The position numbers and the translations under genes were made by a program. This document shows positions 9,207 to 17,490 of a stretch of 64,000 nucleotides of DNA, one piece after another; positions within the stretch are counted from its first letter, which is position 1, and the number at the start of each line of letters is the position of its first letter. Location of the stretch: the NCBI GenBank assembly GCA_015075175.1, contig JABTUV010000005.1, positions 124,001 through 188,000 on the forward strand. The letters are read 5' to 3'. The notes under the pieces were generated by a model that searched no databases, was not told where the DNA came from, and saw only the letters and a list, made by a program, of their open reading frames with translations. Origin of the DNA: a bacterium. Its GTDB lineage: Bacteria; Hinthialibacterota; Hinthialibacteria; H5-UNCL2.

Positions 9207-11158
9207 GAACGTCAGGCGCTGCGCACGCTCACCACCATCGTCCTGGGTCTATCACCCCTGTCGTCCGGCCTGGCGGCGGAGACCGCCGCGCTGCTGGGCA
9301 AACGCCTGTTGCCGCGCGATCTGATCCTGCAGCCCGCGAGGAGACGATGGACTATCCTGAATCCTTACGTGGCCGATCTGCCGCGGCTGCAGTCAGCGGA
9401 GGCGTGGAGGGAATACGCAGACAACCTGCGCGAGGAGACGCTGGAGAGCATCATATTCCGCGGCGTGCCGGAGTCGTGGCGTTCGCCCGAACCCAGGATC
9501 GAGTGGGTGGGGCGAGATCCCGGGCGGACCCGGCTACCTGATGAAAACCCTGCGCCACGAGGCGCTGCCGGGACTCTGATTCTCGCGGTGCTGTACGTTC
9601 CGGAGAAACTCTCCAGCAAGGTTCCCGTGGTCCTCAACGTCAACGGGCATACGCCGGAAGGCATCGCATGGGAGCACTACCAGGCGCGCTGCATCAACGA
9701 GGCCAAGCGGGGCATGATCGCGTTGGCGCCCGAGTGGATCGGCTACGGGCAGATGCGGCGCGGTTTTGCGCACGGGCGCATGAACCAGCTGGACCTGTGC
9801 GGCGTGTCGGGCGTGGCGGTGTTCTACCAGGCGATGGCGCGCGGCATCGACGTGCTTTGTCGCTGCCCAACGCCGATCCGGAGCGGCTGGCGGTGACGGG
9901 GTTGTCGGGCGGCGGCTGGCAGACCATCATCCTGTCGTCGCTGGACACGCGCGTGAAACTCTCCATGCCGGTCGCCGGCTACTCCGGCTTTCGCACCCGG
10001 GCCCGGCAGACTTGGGACCTGGGCGACTCCGAGCAGGCGCCGGTCGACCTGGCCATGACGGCGGACTATACGCATCTCACGTGTTTTCTGGCGCCGCGGC
10101 CCGCCCGCCTTACTTACAACGCCAAGGACAACTGCTGCTGCTTCAAGGCGGAGGGCGCTGCAACCCTGGTCGAGGCCGCCTCGCCGGTCTATCAACTGCT
10201 GGGCGCGCCCGAGCGCCTGCGCACCCACGTCAATCACGATGAAGGCCACAATTACGGGGTAGACAACCGCCAGACGTTTTACACCATGCTGCGGGACTTC
10301 TTCTACGACGGCCGTGCCGACTGGAACACGACCGAGATCGACTCCGCCAGCGAGTACAAGACGCCGGCGGAGTTGACCGTGCCCGTGCCGGAGGGCAACG
10401 CGACGTTCAACTCGCTGGCGCGCCAGCTGGCGCAGACCCTGCCGCGCGACGCGACCGTACCCGGGGAACCGGCGGAGCTTGCCGCCTGGCAGAACCGGAA
10501 GCGCGAGGAGCTGGCGCAGATCGTGCGTTGGCAGGATTACGAGGTGAAGGTGGTGGGTTCGACGCCGGAGACCGCCGGGCCGGTCGCGGCGACGTGGTGG
10601 AGGCTGGCGACCTTTGACGCGGACGAGACGTGGACGCTGTGCGCGGTGGAAGTCGCCAAGGGGGAAGCGAAGCGGACGGTAATGCTGGTGGCCGACGGCG
10701 GTCATGCGGGGGCGACGCGCGAGGTGGAGGAGCTGGTCAACGCGGGCGCGCGCGTGTTCGTGGTGGATCCGCTCTTCATCGGCGAGAGCGCGTTCGACTG
10801 GAACCCGGTGCGTTACTCGGTGCATATTTCGTCGTCGGGGGGTCGGCCGATGGGCATTCAGGCGAGCCAGTTGGCGGCGGTGGCGCGTTGGGTGAAGAAG
10901 GAACGGGGCGCGGCGTCGCTGTCGCTTGTTTCCATCGGTCCGCGCGCGGGGTTGGCTGCGCTGGTCGCCGCCGGATTGGAACCGGAGGCCTTCGCCGAGT
11001 TGGAGACGCGCGGCGGGATGCGGACGCTGCAGGAGATCATCGAGAAGGACACCAGCATAGATGCGGAGCCGACTTACTTCACGTTCGGGTTGTTGGAGGC
11101 GTTTGACATTCCGCAACTGTCGGCGCTGGTCGTGCCGCGACCGATGGCGATGAAGTAG
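9207..11158 (+). pseudogene. Secreted two-domain acetyl-xylan-esterase-like hydrolase, frameshifted
   Basis: The coding sequence begins as a signal-peptide-like stretch (RTLTTIVLGLSPLSSGLA) with no visible start codon: a TAA at 9204 closes the frame upstream. It shifts at about 9520-9550 and again near 9860. From 9860 to 11158 the frame is intact. The nucleophile elbow is GLSGGGW at about 9905. The sequence has the esterase core up to about 10290 and then a second, catalytically empty hydrolase half ending at 11158. It is the same architecture as the gene at the left end of the window, so these are paralogous secreted esterases probably acting on acylated plant or algal polysaccharide. Function is by fold only. 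Confidence 0.6.
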
Positions 11159-11173
11159 GGTGCGCATCGCGCA

Positions 11174-11247
11174 CCGGCGCCTATTTTTGTGGCCAAGATC
11201 GGCTTGATCGTGGCCATTACCTTGCAAAAATAGGCGCTGACCCCAAT
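11174..11247. repeat. RAYT/REP-type hairpin (GGCGCCTATTTTTG...CAAAAATAGGCGCTGACCCC)
   Basis: Inverted arms at 11176-11189 and 11224-11243. The same GGCGCTGACCC core recurs at 58599-58677 and 61079-61107. It lies between two converging genes and may act as a bidirectional transcription stop. Confidence 0.7.
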
Positions 11248-11253
11248 TTTTTC

Positions 11254-12612
11254 CTACACGTGCCAGGGGGCGCGGAGGGGGCGGGAGAGGAGGCGGGCCT
11301 GCTCGTCGTCGCCCAGGACGGCCTCGCGCTCGGGGTCCCAGCGCAGGGGCCGCCCCGTGAGCAGACACAGGTTGACCAGGTGGCAGATGGAGACGCTGCG
11401 CTGGCCGACTTCCGCCGGGGCCATGGGTTGCCGGCGGGAGCGCACGCAGTTAAGAAAATCGCGCTGATGCCAGGGGCTGCGGCCCAGCGACAGTTCGCCC
11501 GGTCCGATGCGCTCGGAGAGGAGCGAAGGCGGATCGGCCTCCAGGTTGCCGCCGTGGATGTGGATGAAAATCCAACCTCGGTCGCCCTCGAAGCGCACGC
11601 CGCGCACGCCGCCGCATTGTCCGATCAGGCGCACGCCGTCCGCGTAGCGACACTCGAAGTCGTAACCCATGAAGGTGTCAAAGAGGCCGTCGGTGGGCCG
11701 CCAGCCTGACCCCGTGATCTCGACCGGGCCGGTATGGTCCGTGCCGTGGCCGAGTTGCGCCAGGTCGATGATGTGGGCGCCGCGGTCGGTGATCTCGCCG
11801 CCGGAGTAAGCGAGGATGTAGCGGAAGGAGAAGTGGCAGCGCAGGGGGGTATAGGGGGCATAGGGCGCGGGTCCCAGCCACATGTCGTAGTCGAAGCCGG
11901 GCGGGACGGGCATCTCGGGCTGGGGGGGTGTGGGCTTCTGCTCGGGATTGTCGATGGGCAGATTGACACGGATGGTGGAGAGGCGGCCGATGCGTCCGTT
12001 GCGCACGAGTTCGCAGGCCAGGCGGGCGTTGTCGCGCGAGCGCTCGTGGCTGCCGACCTGCAGGATGCGACCGGTGCGAGCGATGGCGTTGCAGACGGCG
12101 CGGCCCTCGGGGATGCTGTTGGCCAGCGGCTTTTCGCAGTAGATGTCCTTGCCCGCTTCGGCGGCGGCGATGGAAATGACGGCGTGCCAGTGGTCGGGGG
12201 TGACCACGGTGACTGCGTCGATATCGGAGCGGGCGAGGAGATCGCGGAAGTCGCGGTAGGCGGCGCAGCCCGCGCCGGTGCGATCGGGATACTTTTGGGC
12301 GTAGTAGCTGTCGACGAAGCGGCGCGCCGGCTCCCGTCCCAGGACCTGGCCGCCGTAATAGAGGTTGGACTCGGTCTCGACGTCACAGACCGCGACCACT
12401 TCCACGTCGGACTGGTAGAGGAAGGCCTGCATGTCGTAGCTGCCCTGGCTGCCGAGGCCGATGCAGCCCATGACGATGCGTTCGCTGGGCGGGACGGCGC
12501 CGTCCCGTCCCAGGGCGGTGGCGGGAATGAAGGCGGGCGCGGCCAGGGTTCCCAGCGCGGCGGCGGAACTTTGCATGAACGCGCGGCGAGACAGGCGATG
12601 GGACTTCTTCAT
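11254..12612 (-). CDS. Gfo/Idh/MocA-family oxidoreductase, Tat-exported
   Basis: Start at 12612 is supported by GGAGG 7 bp upstream and by the twin-arginine signal MKKSHRLSRRAFMQSS. The Rossmann nucleotide-binding motif GCIGLGSQG follows at residues 50-60, and the conserved EKP (YCEKPLANSIPEG) of the family lies at about 155. The C-terminal alpha/beta domain includes GGEITDRGAHIIDLAQ. The protein has 452 residues, typical for the family. These enzymes oxidise or reduce sugars or inositols with tightly bound NAD(P). The Tat signal fits export of a folded, cofactor-loaded enzyme and is common in polysaccharide-degrading lineages. The substrate cannot be deduced. Confidence 0.85.
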   Translation of the reverse strand: MKKSHRLSRRAFMQSSAAALGTLAAPAFIPATALGRDGAVPPSERIVMGCIGLGSQGSYDMQAFLYQSDVEVVAVCDVETESNLYYGGQVLGREPARRFVDSYYAQKYPDRTGAGCAAYRDFRDLLARSDIDAVTVVTPDHWHAVISIAAAEAGKDIYCEKPLANSIPEGRAVCNAIARTGRILQVGSHERSRDNARLACELVRNGRIGRLSTIRVNLPIDNPEQKPTPPQPEMPVPPGFDYDMWLGPAPYAPYTPLRCHFSFRYILAYSGGEITDRGAHIIDLAQLGHGTDHTGPVEITGSGWRPTDGLFDTFMGYDFECRYADGVRLIGQCGGVRGVRFEGDRGWIFIHIHGGNLEADPPSLLSERIGPGELSLGRSPWHQRDFLNCVRSRRQPMAPAEVGQRSVSICHLVNLCLLTGRPLRWDPEREAVLGDDEQARLLSRPLRAPWHV

Positions 12613-12647
12613 CTTGTCCTCCCGAAACGCAGGTCGGGGTAGGGTGA

Positions 12648-12721
12648 GGGACAGGCGCCGATTTCCGAAGGCGTCTTGTCGGTTTGAGAAAGGACGATCG
12701 GCGGAAATCGGCGACTGTCCC
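12648..12721. repeat. REP-like hairpin with 20-bp arms
   Basis: Left arm GGGACAGGCGCCGATTTCCG at 12648-12667 and right arm CGGAAATCGGCGACTGTCCC at 12702-12721 pair with one mismatch. Related arms are seen at 14244-14262, 32236-32325 and 50174-50239. The right arm ends 9 bp from the ubiA stop codon. Confidence 0.75.
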
Positions 12722-12730
12722 AAGCCCGGA

Positions 12731-13600
12731 TTATAGCAGGATATCCGCCGCGGTGAAGCCAAAGAGTGAGAGGCCGACGAGGCCGTTGGCGGTGAAGAAG
12801 GCGGTATTGACGCGCGAGAGGTCGCCGGGCGAGACCAGGCTCTGCTCCCAGGCCAGCGCGACCGCGGCGATGACTACCCCGGCGTAGTACCAGCCTCCCA
12901 AGTGCGCCGTCGCGCCGAATACAAGCAGCAGCGCGGCGGCCAGGACGTGAAAGAGGCGGCTGGCCAGGAGCGCCCGCCGCCGTCCCAGCGCCGTGACCAG
13001 CGAATGCAATCCCAAATTCTTGTCCAGTTCGTCGTCCTGGCAGGCGTAGATGACGTCGAAGCCGGCGACCCAGAAAAGCACCGCCAGGCCCAGGACCAGC
13101 GGGGGCGCCTCGATGCGTCCGGCCAGGGCGATCCAGGCGCCCAGCGGCGCGCATCCGAGCGCCAGGCCCAGCACCAGATGGGCGACGGGCGCGAAGCGTT
13201 TGATGAAGGAGTAACCGCAGAGGATGGCGAGCACGGGCCAGCTCAACGTGAATGCGAGGGGGTTGAGCCGGCCGGCGGCCAGGATGAAGAGGCCGGACGC
13301 GACGGCCCACAGCGTCCAGGCCTCCCATAGCTTGACGCGGCCCGTTTGCAGGGGGCGGTTGCGGGTACGGGGATTGCGCGCGTCGATGGTTCGGTCGGCG
13401 ATGCGGTTGAAGGTCATGGCCGCGGTGCGCGCGGAGACCATGGCCAGGAGAATCCAGAGAAAGGGCGCGAGCGGCGGCAGACCGTCTGAGACGACGAGCA
13501 CGGCCATGAGGGCGAAGGGCATGGCGAAGATGGTATGGGCGAACTTGACCAGGTCGAGAAAGGCGGCGGTTTTTTCGAGCAGCGGGCGGAGGGCGTTCAT
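12731..13600 (-). CDS. ubiA: UbiA-family prenyltransferase (4-hydroxybenzoate polyprenyltransferase-like)
   Basis: 289 residues with about eight membrane segments. The first Asp-rich motif is degenerate but recognisable, NRIADRTIDARNPRTRNRP at about 65-83. The second is DVIYACQDDELDKNLGLHS at about 180-198, the Mg-diphosphate site of the family. It transfers a polyprenyl chain onto an aromatic acid in quinone synthesis. Start ATG overlaps the stop of the upstream flavin prenyltransferase gene by 4 bp (ATGA), so the two are translationally coupled. In bacteria without the classical ubiquinone pathway, such UbiA/UbiX pairs often serve the futalosine menaquinone route. That assignment is inference, as no mqn genes are in the window. 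Confidence 0.87.
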   Translation of the reverse strand: MNALRPLLEKTAAFLDLVKFAHTIFAMPFALMAVLVVSDGLPPLAPFLWILLAMVSARTAAMTFNRIADRTIDARNPRTRNRPLQTGRVKLWEAWTLWAVASGLFILAAGRLNPLAFTLSWPVLAILCGYSFIKRFAPVAHLVLGLALGCAPLGAWIALAGRIEAPPLVLGLAVLFWVAGFDVIYACQDDELDKNLGLHSLVTALGRRRALLASRLFHVLAAALLLVFGATAHLGGWYYAGVVIAAVALAWEQSLVSPGDLSRVNTAFFTANGLVGLSLFGFTAADILL

Positions 13601-14193
13601 GGCGCCTTGGGCGTCCAGCCGGCGGGTCCGGGGCGGTCGGAGAAGCCGAGGTGGGACAGGATGCGTCCCACCACGAAATCCACCAGTTCGTTGATGTCGC
13701 TGGGGTGGTGGTAGAAGCCGGGGGAGGCGGGCAGGATGATGGCGCCGGCGCGGGAGAGGCGGGTCATGTTCTCCAGCATGATGGTGGAGTAGGGGGATTC
13801 GCGGGGGACGAGGATGAGGGGGCGGCGCTCCTTGAGGGCGACCTCGGCCATGCGGCCCACGAGGTTGTCCGACGTGCCTGAGGCGATGCGTCCCATGCTG
13901 CCGGTACTGCACGGGACGACGATGTAGGCGTCGTAGCGGTTGCTGCCGGAAGCCATGGGGGCGGCGACCTGGGTGGGAGGATAGTAGGTGAGACCGGAGG
14001 GATGGGGCCAGAGGTCGGCGAGCGCGGGCGGGCTGCCCAGCGTGACGCCCATCTCTTCGGCCAGGACTTCCCGGGCCGCGGGGGAGAGCGTGAGGTCTAT
14101 GCGGCAGCCGCGCGCCAAGAGCGCCGCCACGGTGCGAACGCCGTAGATGACGCCGGACGCGCCCGTCATGGCCAGTGCGATCTTCTTCTCCAC
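13597..14193 (-). CDS. ubiX: Flavin prenyltransferase UbiX
   Basis: 198 residues, standard length. The sequence has the flavodoxin-like start KIALAMTGASGVIYG, the FMN-binding PCSTGSMGRIASGTSDNL at about 94-111, and RRPLILVPRESPYS with ENMTRLSRAGAIILPASPGFY, all diagnostic for UbiX/Pad1. It prenylates FMN to make the prFMN cofactor of UbiD-type decarboxylases. Start codon is GTG (14193), with GGAG six bases upstream. It is the first gene of a two-gene operon with ubiA. No ubiD is visible in the window. Confidence 0.9.
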   Translation of the reverse strand: MEKKIALAMTGASGVIYGVRTVAALLARGCRIDLTLSPAAREVLAEEMGVTLGSPPALADLWPHPSGLTYYPPTQVAAPMASGSNRYDAYIVVPCSTGSMGRIASGTSDNLVGRMAEVALKERRPLILVPRESPYSTIMLENMTRLSRAGAIILPASPGFYHHPSDINELVDFVVGRILSHLGFSDRPGPAGWTPKAP

Positions 14194-14280
14194 GGTTGTC
14201 TCCGCGCGGATGGTCGGTTGAGAATAGCACCGACGGGCGGGGGAGTCACCGATTTCCGGCGAGTTCCGGGCTAGAGCATT

Positions 14281-14940
14281 TTAAAATAAACTGTAGCCGC
14301 ATGAGGTAAACCAATTAGCAATTTCGTCGCGTGTGACCTGCTGCAAGGCGTAACCGATGGCCTGTAGCAGTGTCTCGGGTTCGCGTGCCTTGGCCTTACG
14401 TAGAGATGCCTTGATTTTGCTCCACATTTTTTCAATGGGATTGAGATCGGGACTATAGGGCGGCAAGTCCCGGATGGTTGCGCCGGTCGCTTGAATGGCG
14501 GCACGGGCTTGGGGATTCTTATGGACGGAAAGGTTGTCCATGACCACGATGTCGGTCGGCTCCAAGGTTGGCGCAAGTACTTGTTCGGCCCAGACGTGGA
14601 ACGCGGCGCCGTCGATGGCCCCCTCCAAGACCCAGGCCGCCTGTGGACCTTTGCGGACCACGGCGGCGATCATGGTCGTGGTATGCCAACGAGATTGGGG
14701 TACGTAGTCGTGAACGCGGATTCCGCGGGGCGCCCGTCCGTAGAGCCGAGTCATGTTGGTCTTGGCGCTGGATTCATCAATGAAGAGCAGACGGCGGTGC
14801 ACCACCCCAGCCAGGCTTCGAGCCCAGCGCGCCCGGGCGTATCGGATCGCTTGGCGCTTCAGCTCCGCGGGGTGGAGCGACTTTTTTTTAGCGACAGACC
14901 GATCCGTCGCAGGGCGTAATGAATGGCGGGCAGCGTACAA
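14281..14940 (-). CDS. IS630 transposase, C-terminal DDE part (orfB)
   Basis: Carries the DDE_3 catalytic core: LLFIDESSAKT, then VVMDNLSVHKN, then SPDLNPIEKMWSKIK, giving the three acidic residues. It has no ribosome binding site and lacks the DNA-binding half, which is encoded in the overlapping upstream frame. The two frames share a run of eight A (minus strand, 14882-14889), where a -1 slip joins CTAAAAAAA to AAAAAGTCG. The coding part therefore effectively begins near 14890 by frameshifting, and the 14940 boundary is only the open frame. Confidence 0.85.
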   Translation of the reverse strand: MYAARHSLRPATDRSVAKKKSLHPAELKRQAIRYARARWARSLAGVVHRRLLFIDESSAKTNMTRLYGRAPRGIRVHDYVPQSRWHTTTMIAAVVRKGPQAAWVLEGAIDGAAFHVWAEQVLAPTLEPTDIVVMDNLSVHKNPQARAAIQATGATIRDLPPYSPDLNPIEKMWSKIKASLRKAKAREPETLLQAIGYALQQVTRDEIANWFTSCGYSLF

Positions 14941-15218
14941 TCAATTCCGATCGCGGCGCGCAATTCCTCCAGGGTCAGATCCGGGTCTTTGTCCACTAAC
15001 CGCTTCAACCGCCTCTGGTGTTGGGTCGTGATCTTCGGCTTGCGGCCCGAGAAACGGTGCCGAGGCGCAATGTCGCCCGTCCTGCGCCGTTGCTGCAACA
15101 GTTTCTTGACCATGCCCAGCGAGACCGCATAGCGCTCCGCCACCTGCAAGCGCGTGCTGTCTCCTCGGTCGTAAGCCGCCAAAATCCGTTCGCGTAGGTC
15201 GTTTGATAATGTAGCCAT
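14859..15218 (-). CDS. IS630 transposase, N-terminal helix-turn-helix part (orfA)
   Basis: Residues 1-60 are the HTH that binds the terminal repeats (SNDLRERILAAYDRGDS, then AERYAVSLGMVKKLLQQ), followed by a second HTH-like stretch (DPDLTLEELRAAIG). The start at 15218 (MATLSNDL) is preferred to 15236, which lies closer to the terminal repeat. It ends 30 codons after the A8 slippery run. It probably acts alone as a regulator and fused to orfB as the full transposase, as known for two-frame IS630 elements. Confidence 0.85.
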   Translation of the reverse strand: MATLSNDLRERILAAYDRGDSTRLQVAERYAVSLGMVKKLLQQRRRTGDIAPRHRFSGRKPKITTQHQRRLKRLVDKDPDLTLEELRAAIGIDCTLPAIHYALRRIGLSLKKSRSTPRS

Positions 15219-15272
15219 GTCCACGGTATAGCACACGCGCGCTCGGACGGCTACAGAATTATTTAAAATGCT

Positions 15273-17030
15273 CTAATCGAGCTTTGAGAGTTGGAACTCC
15301 CAAATGGTCGGCCCCTCTTCCGCTTCCAATATATTGAGCCGCACCTTTTGCGCCGTGACGGTGGGGAACTTCGCCTTCAGCCGATAGCCGATCTTCCCGC
15401 CGCGGTAGGCCGTCTTCCAGGTTTCTGCGTCGAGATACTGGATTTCAAACCTGCGCGCGCGCCCGTAGTCTTCGGAGATGAGCGCGGCGTTGAAGGCCGT
15501 GGGCGCGCCCAGGTCCACTTCCAGCCAGGCCGACATGGCGCCGGCGTCCGTGGCCCAGCGCGTACCGAAGTCGCCGTCGACCGCCTTGTCGGCGGTGTGC
15601 TGCGGCTCGTTCCGATAGACGTTGGAGGCGGTCGCCGGCTTGCCGGTAGACAACGACGTGTTGGGCAGCGCGAAGGGCGGGATGTCCATCGCGGGGCCGG
15701 AGAGTTCCAGCGCGACCACGGTATCGACGGGATCGAAATACTCGGGCGGGATGGACAAGAGCAGCCCATTCTCCGCCGGCGAGAGCGTGGCCGTGCCGGA
15801 GGGCAGGACGCGCGCGGAGACGATCTTGATCGGCGCAGCAGCACCCCTCGATACGGCCTGCGGCCTACTCGGGGCGAGGCGCTGCGCAACTACGGGCATG
15901 GGCGGAAGCACGACGTTCCCATTCATCCACGCCGCGTCCAGCATGTGCAGGTAGATGGTGTTGTTCTTGCGGGTACTGGCCAGGAGGGCGCCGGGCAGGA
16001 TGGGGCCGCCGCGCGTGCCGTAGATGCTCTCGCCGTGCATTTCCAGCCATTGGCCCATCTCGTGCAGGCGTTCCACCTGGCGCGGCTCGATGCGGCCATC
16101 CGGCATCGGTCCCACGTTGAAGAGGAGATTGCCGTCCCCGCCCGCGCACTTGACCAGCGTCTCGATGCACTGCGGGAGCGACTTCATCTCGTCGTCGGGC
16201 TTGTAGGCCCACTGGGTGCCGATGGTGATGCAGGATTCCCAGGGCCGGTCCATTTGAAAGCGGCCGATGCGCTGCTCGGGGGTGTCGAAGTCCGCCGGCA
16301 GGCCGGCGCGATTGTTGATGAGGAGGCCCGGCTGCAGGTTCCGCAGCATGGGCAGGAGTTCCTCCGACTTCCAGTCCTCCTTCTTTCCTCCCAAACCATC
16401 GAACCAGAGAATGCTGACCTTGCCGTAGTTGGTCAGAAGCTCGCGCAACTGCCCGTGCATGTACTCGAGATACTTGTCGTGGCGTTCGGTGCGATAGTCG
16501 GGATGATGCCAGTCGGGCTGCGAGTAGTAGAAGCCGAGCGGCATATCGGCGCGATGGCAGGCGTCGGCGAGCAGTTTCACGATGTCTTTCCCGTAGGGAG
16601 AGTTGGTGATCTTGTAATCGGTCAGCTGGCTGTCCCATTCGCAGAAGCCGTCGTGGTGCTTGGTAGTAAAGACCAGGTACTTCATGCCGGCGGCGCGGGC
16701 GACGCGGACCCATTCGTCGGGATCGAAGCGGGTGGGATTGAACTGTTTGTAGAGGTTGTCGTACTCCTCGGCGGGGACGGTACCGGGGTCCATGGTGAAG
16801 CGGACGCCGGGGCGCGGCGCCCGGCGCGACCAGCCGATCTCGGTTCCGGCGAGGCTGACAGGCCCCCAGTGGATGAACATGCCGAAGCGCGCCTCTTTCC
16901 ACCAGGCGAGGTCCTGTGGGGAGGCGGACAGGCCGGGCGCGTCGGTCTCTGCGTTGGAGAATGGCGTCATGGTGGAGACTCCCAAAATGACGGCTGCGAT
17001 GAAGCCGAGGATGGGCGCACGATGCGACAT
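15273..17030 (-). CDS. Secreted alpha-L-fucosidase (GH29) with C-terminal F5/8-type carbohydrate-binding domain
   Basis: 585 residues. Signal peptide at 1-27 (MSHRAPILGFIAAVILGV...). The GH29 barrel starts at LAWWKEARFGMFIHWG. KYLVFTTKHHDGFCEWDS and the nucleophile region ILWFDG, with Asp about 211, are diagnostic. The last 140 residues (KPATASNVYRN...WATDAGAMSAWLEVDLG) form a discoidin/CBM32-like binding domain. The enzyme removes alpha-L-fucose from polysaccharides outside the cytoplasm. GGAGG precedes the ATG by 9 bp. Two oddities: an 18-20 residue insert encoded by a dispersed repeat (15843-15895) between the barrel and the binding domain, and an IS element sitting exactly in the stop codon without changing it. 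Confidence 0.92.
   Translation of the reverse strand: MSHRAPILGFIAAVILGVSTMTPFSNAETDAPGLSASPQDLAWWKEARFGMFIHWGPVSLAGTEIGWSRRAPRPGVRFTMDPGTVPAEEYDNLYKQFNPTRFDPDEWVRVARAAGMKYLVFTTKHHDGFCEWDSQLTDYKITNSPYGKDIVKLLADACHRADMPLGFYYSQPDWHHPDYRTERHDKYLEYMHGQLRELLTNYGKVSILWFDGLGGKKEDWKSEELLPMLRNLQPGLLINNRAGLPADFDTPEQRIGRFQMDRPWESCITIGTQWAYKPDDEMKSLPQCIETLVKCAGGDGNLLFNVGPMPDGRIEPRQVERLHEMGQWLEMHGESIYGTRGGPILPGALLASTRKNNTIYLHMLDAAWMNGNVVLPPMPVVAQRLAPSRPQAVSRGAAAPIKIVSARVLPSGTATLSPAENGLLLSIPPEYFDPVDTVVALELSGPAMDIPPFALPNTSLSTGKPATASNVYRNEPQHTADKAVDGDFGTRWATDAGAMSAWLEVDLGAPTAFNAALISEDYGRARRFEIQYLDAETWKTAYRGGKIGYRLKAKFPTVTAQKVRLNILEAEEGPTIWEFQLSKLD
15843..15895 (-). repeat. Dispersed element E4 inserted in frame within the fucosidase gene
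   Basis: CCTCGATACGGCCTGCGGCC and CTACTCGGGGCGAGG match the palindromic family, followed by GCTGCGCAACTACGG of the second repeat family. It encodes VVAQRLAPSRPQAVSRGAA between PPMP and PIKIVSARVL. Confidence 0.7.
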
Positions 17031-17107
17031 GGAGTTGCACCTCCGGTCGGGTGGTTGGGGTATGATACGCCAATGGGGAGCCGCCCGGCCTGGCGGGGGG
17101 AGTGGAG

Positions 17108-17490
17108 GCGCTCCTCACCCGGCGCTGCGCCGACCTCTCCCCAGGGAGAGAGGTGAAATCCTCCCTGGGGAGAGGGCCAGTGAGGGGCGGCGCAAAGGCG
17201 GGTTCCTCACCCGCTCGGCTGCGCTCGCTCTGCCGAGCGACCTCTCCCCTCAGGGAGGTGAAATCCCTCCCTTGGGGAGAGGCCAGTTGAGGGGGGCGCG
17301 GCGTAAGGCGGGTTTCCCCACCCGGCGCTTCGCGCGCCGACCTCTCCCTCAGGGAGAGTGAAATCCCTCCCTTGGGGAGAGGGTTAGGAGTGAGGGGGGC
17401 GTGGCGTAAAGGCGGGTTTCCCCCTCACCCGCTCGGCTGCGCTTCGCTCCGCCGAGCGACCTCTCCCTCAAGGAGAGGTGGAGAATCCCG
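17108..17490 (+). repeat. Four tandem copies of a ~100-125 bp GC-rich hairpin repeat
   Basis: Each unit reads CTCACCCG..., a hairpin of the form GCTCGGCTGCGC/CGCCGAGC, CGACCTCTCCCTCAGGGAGAGG, GAAATCCCTCCCTTGGGGAGAGG, GTGAGGGGGGCG and GGCGTAAAGGCGGGTTTC. The last unit is duplicated at 52534-52672, and a shorter relative is at 57668-57753. Confidence 0.8.

Larger units (their letters stand above)
14274..15273 (-). mobile_element. IS630-family insertion sequence, complete, 1000 bp
   Basis: Ends are inverted repeats GAGCATTTTAAAATAA (14274) and TTATTTAAAATGCTC (to 15273), followed inward by matching CTGTAGCCG / CGGCTACAG. Flanking TA dinucleotides (14272-14273 and 15274-15275) are the target-site duplication typical of IS630/Tc1 elements. 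It carries two overlapping frames that together make the DDE transposase. Insertion is at the TA of the fucosidase stop codon. Ends and both frames look intact, so it may be active. Confidence 0.93.

Noticed and set aside
12731-14230. Single 499-residue UbiX-UbiA fusion
   Set aside because: The N-terminal 200 codons are an out-of-frame reading of ubiX; true UbiX is in another frame and overlaps ubiA by 4 bp.
14491-14919. Plus-strand gene inside the IS element
   Set aside because: Antisense shadow of the transposase.
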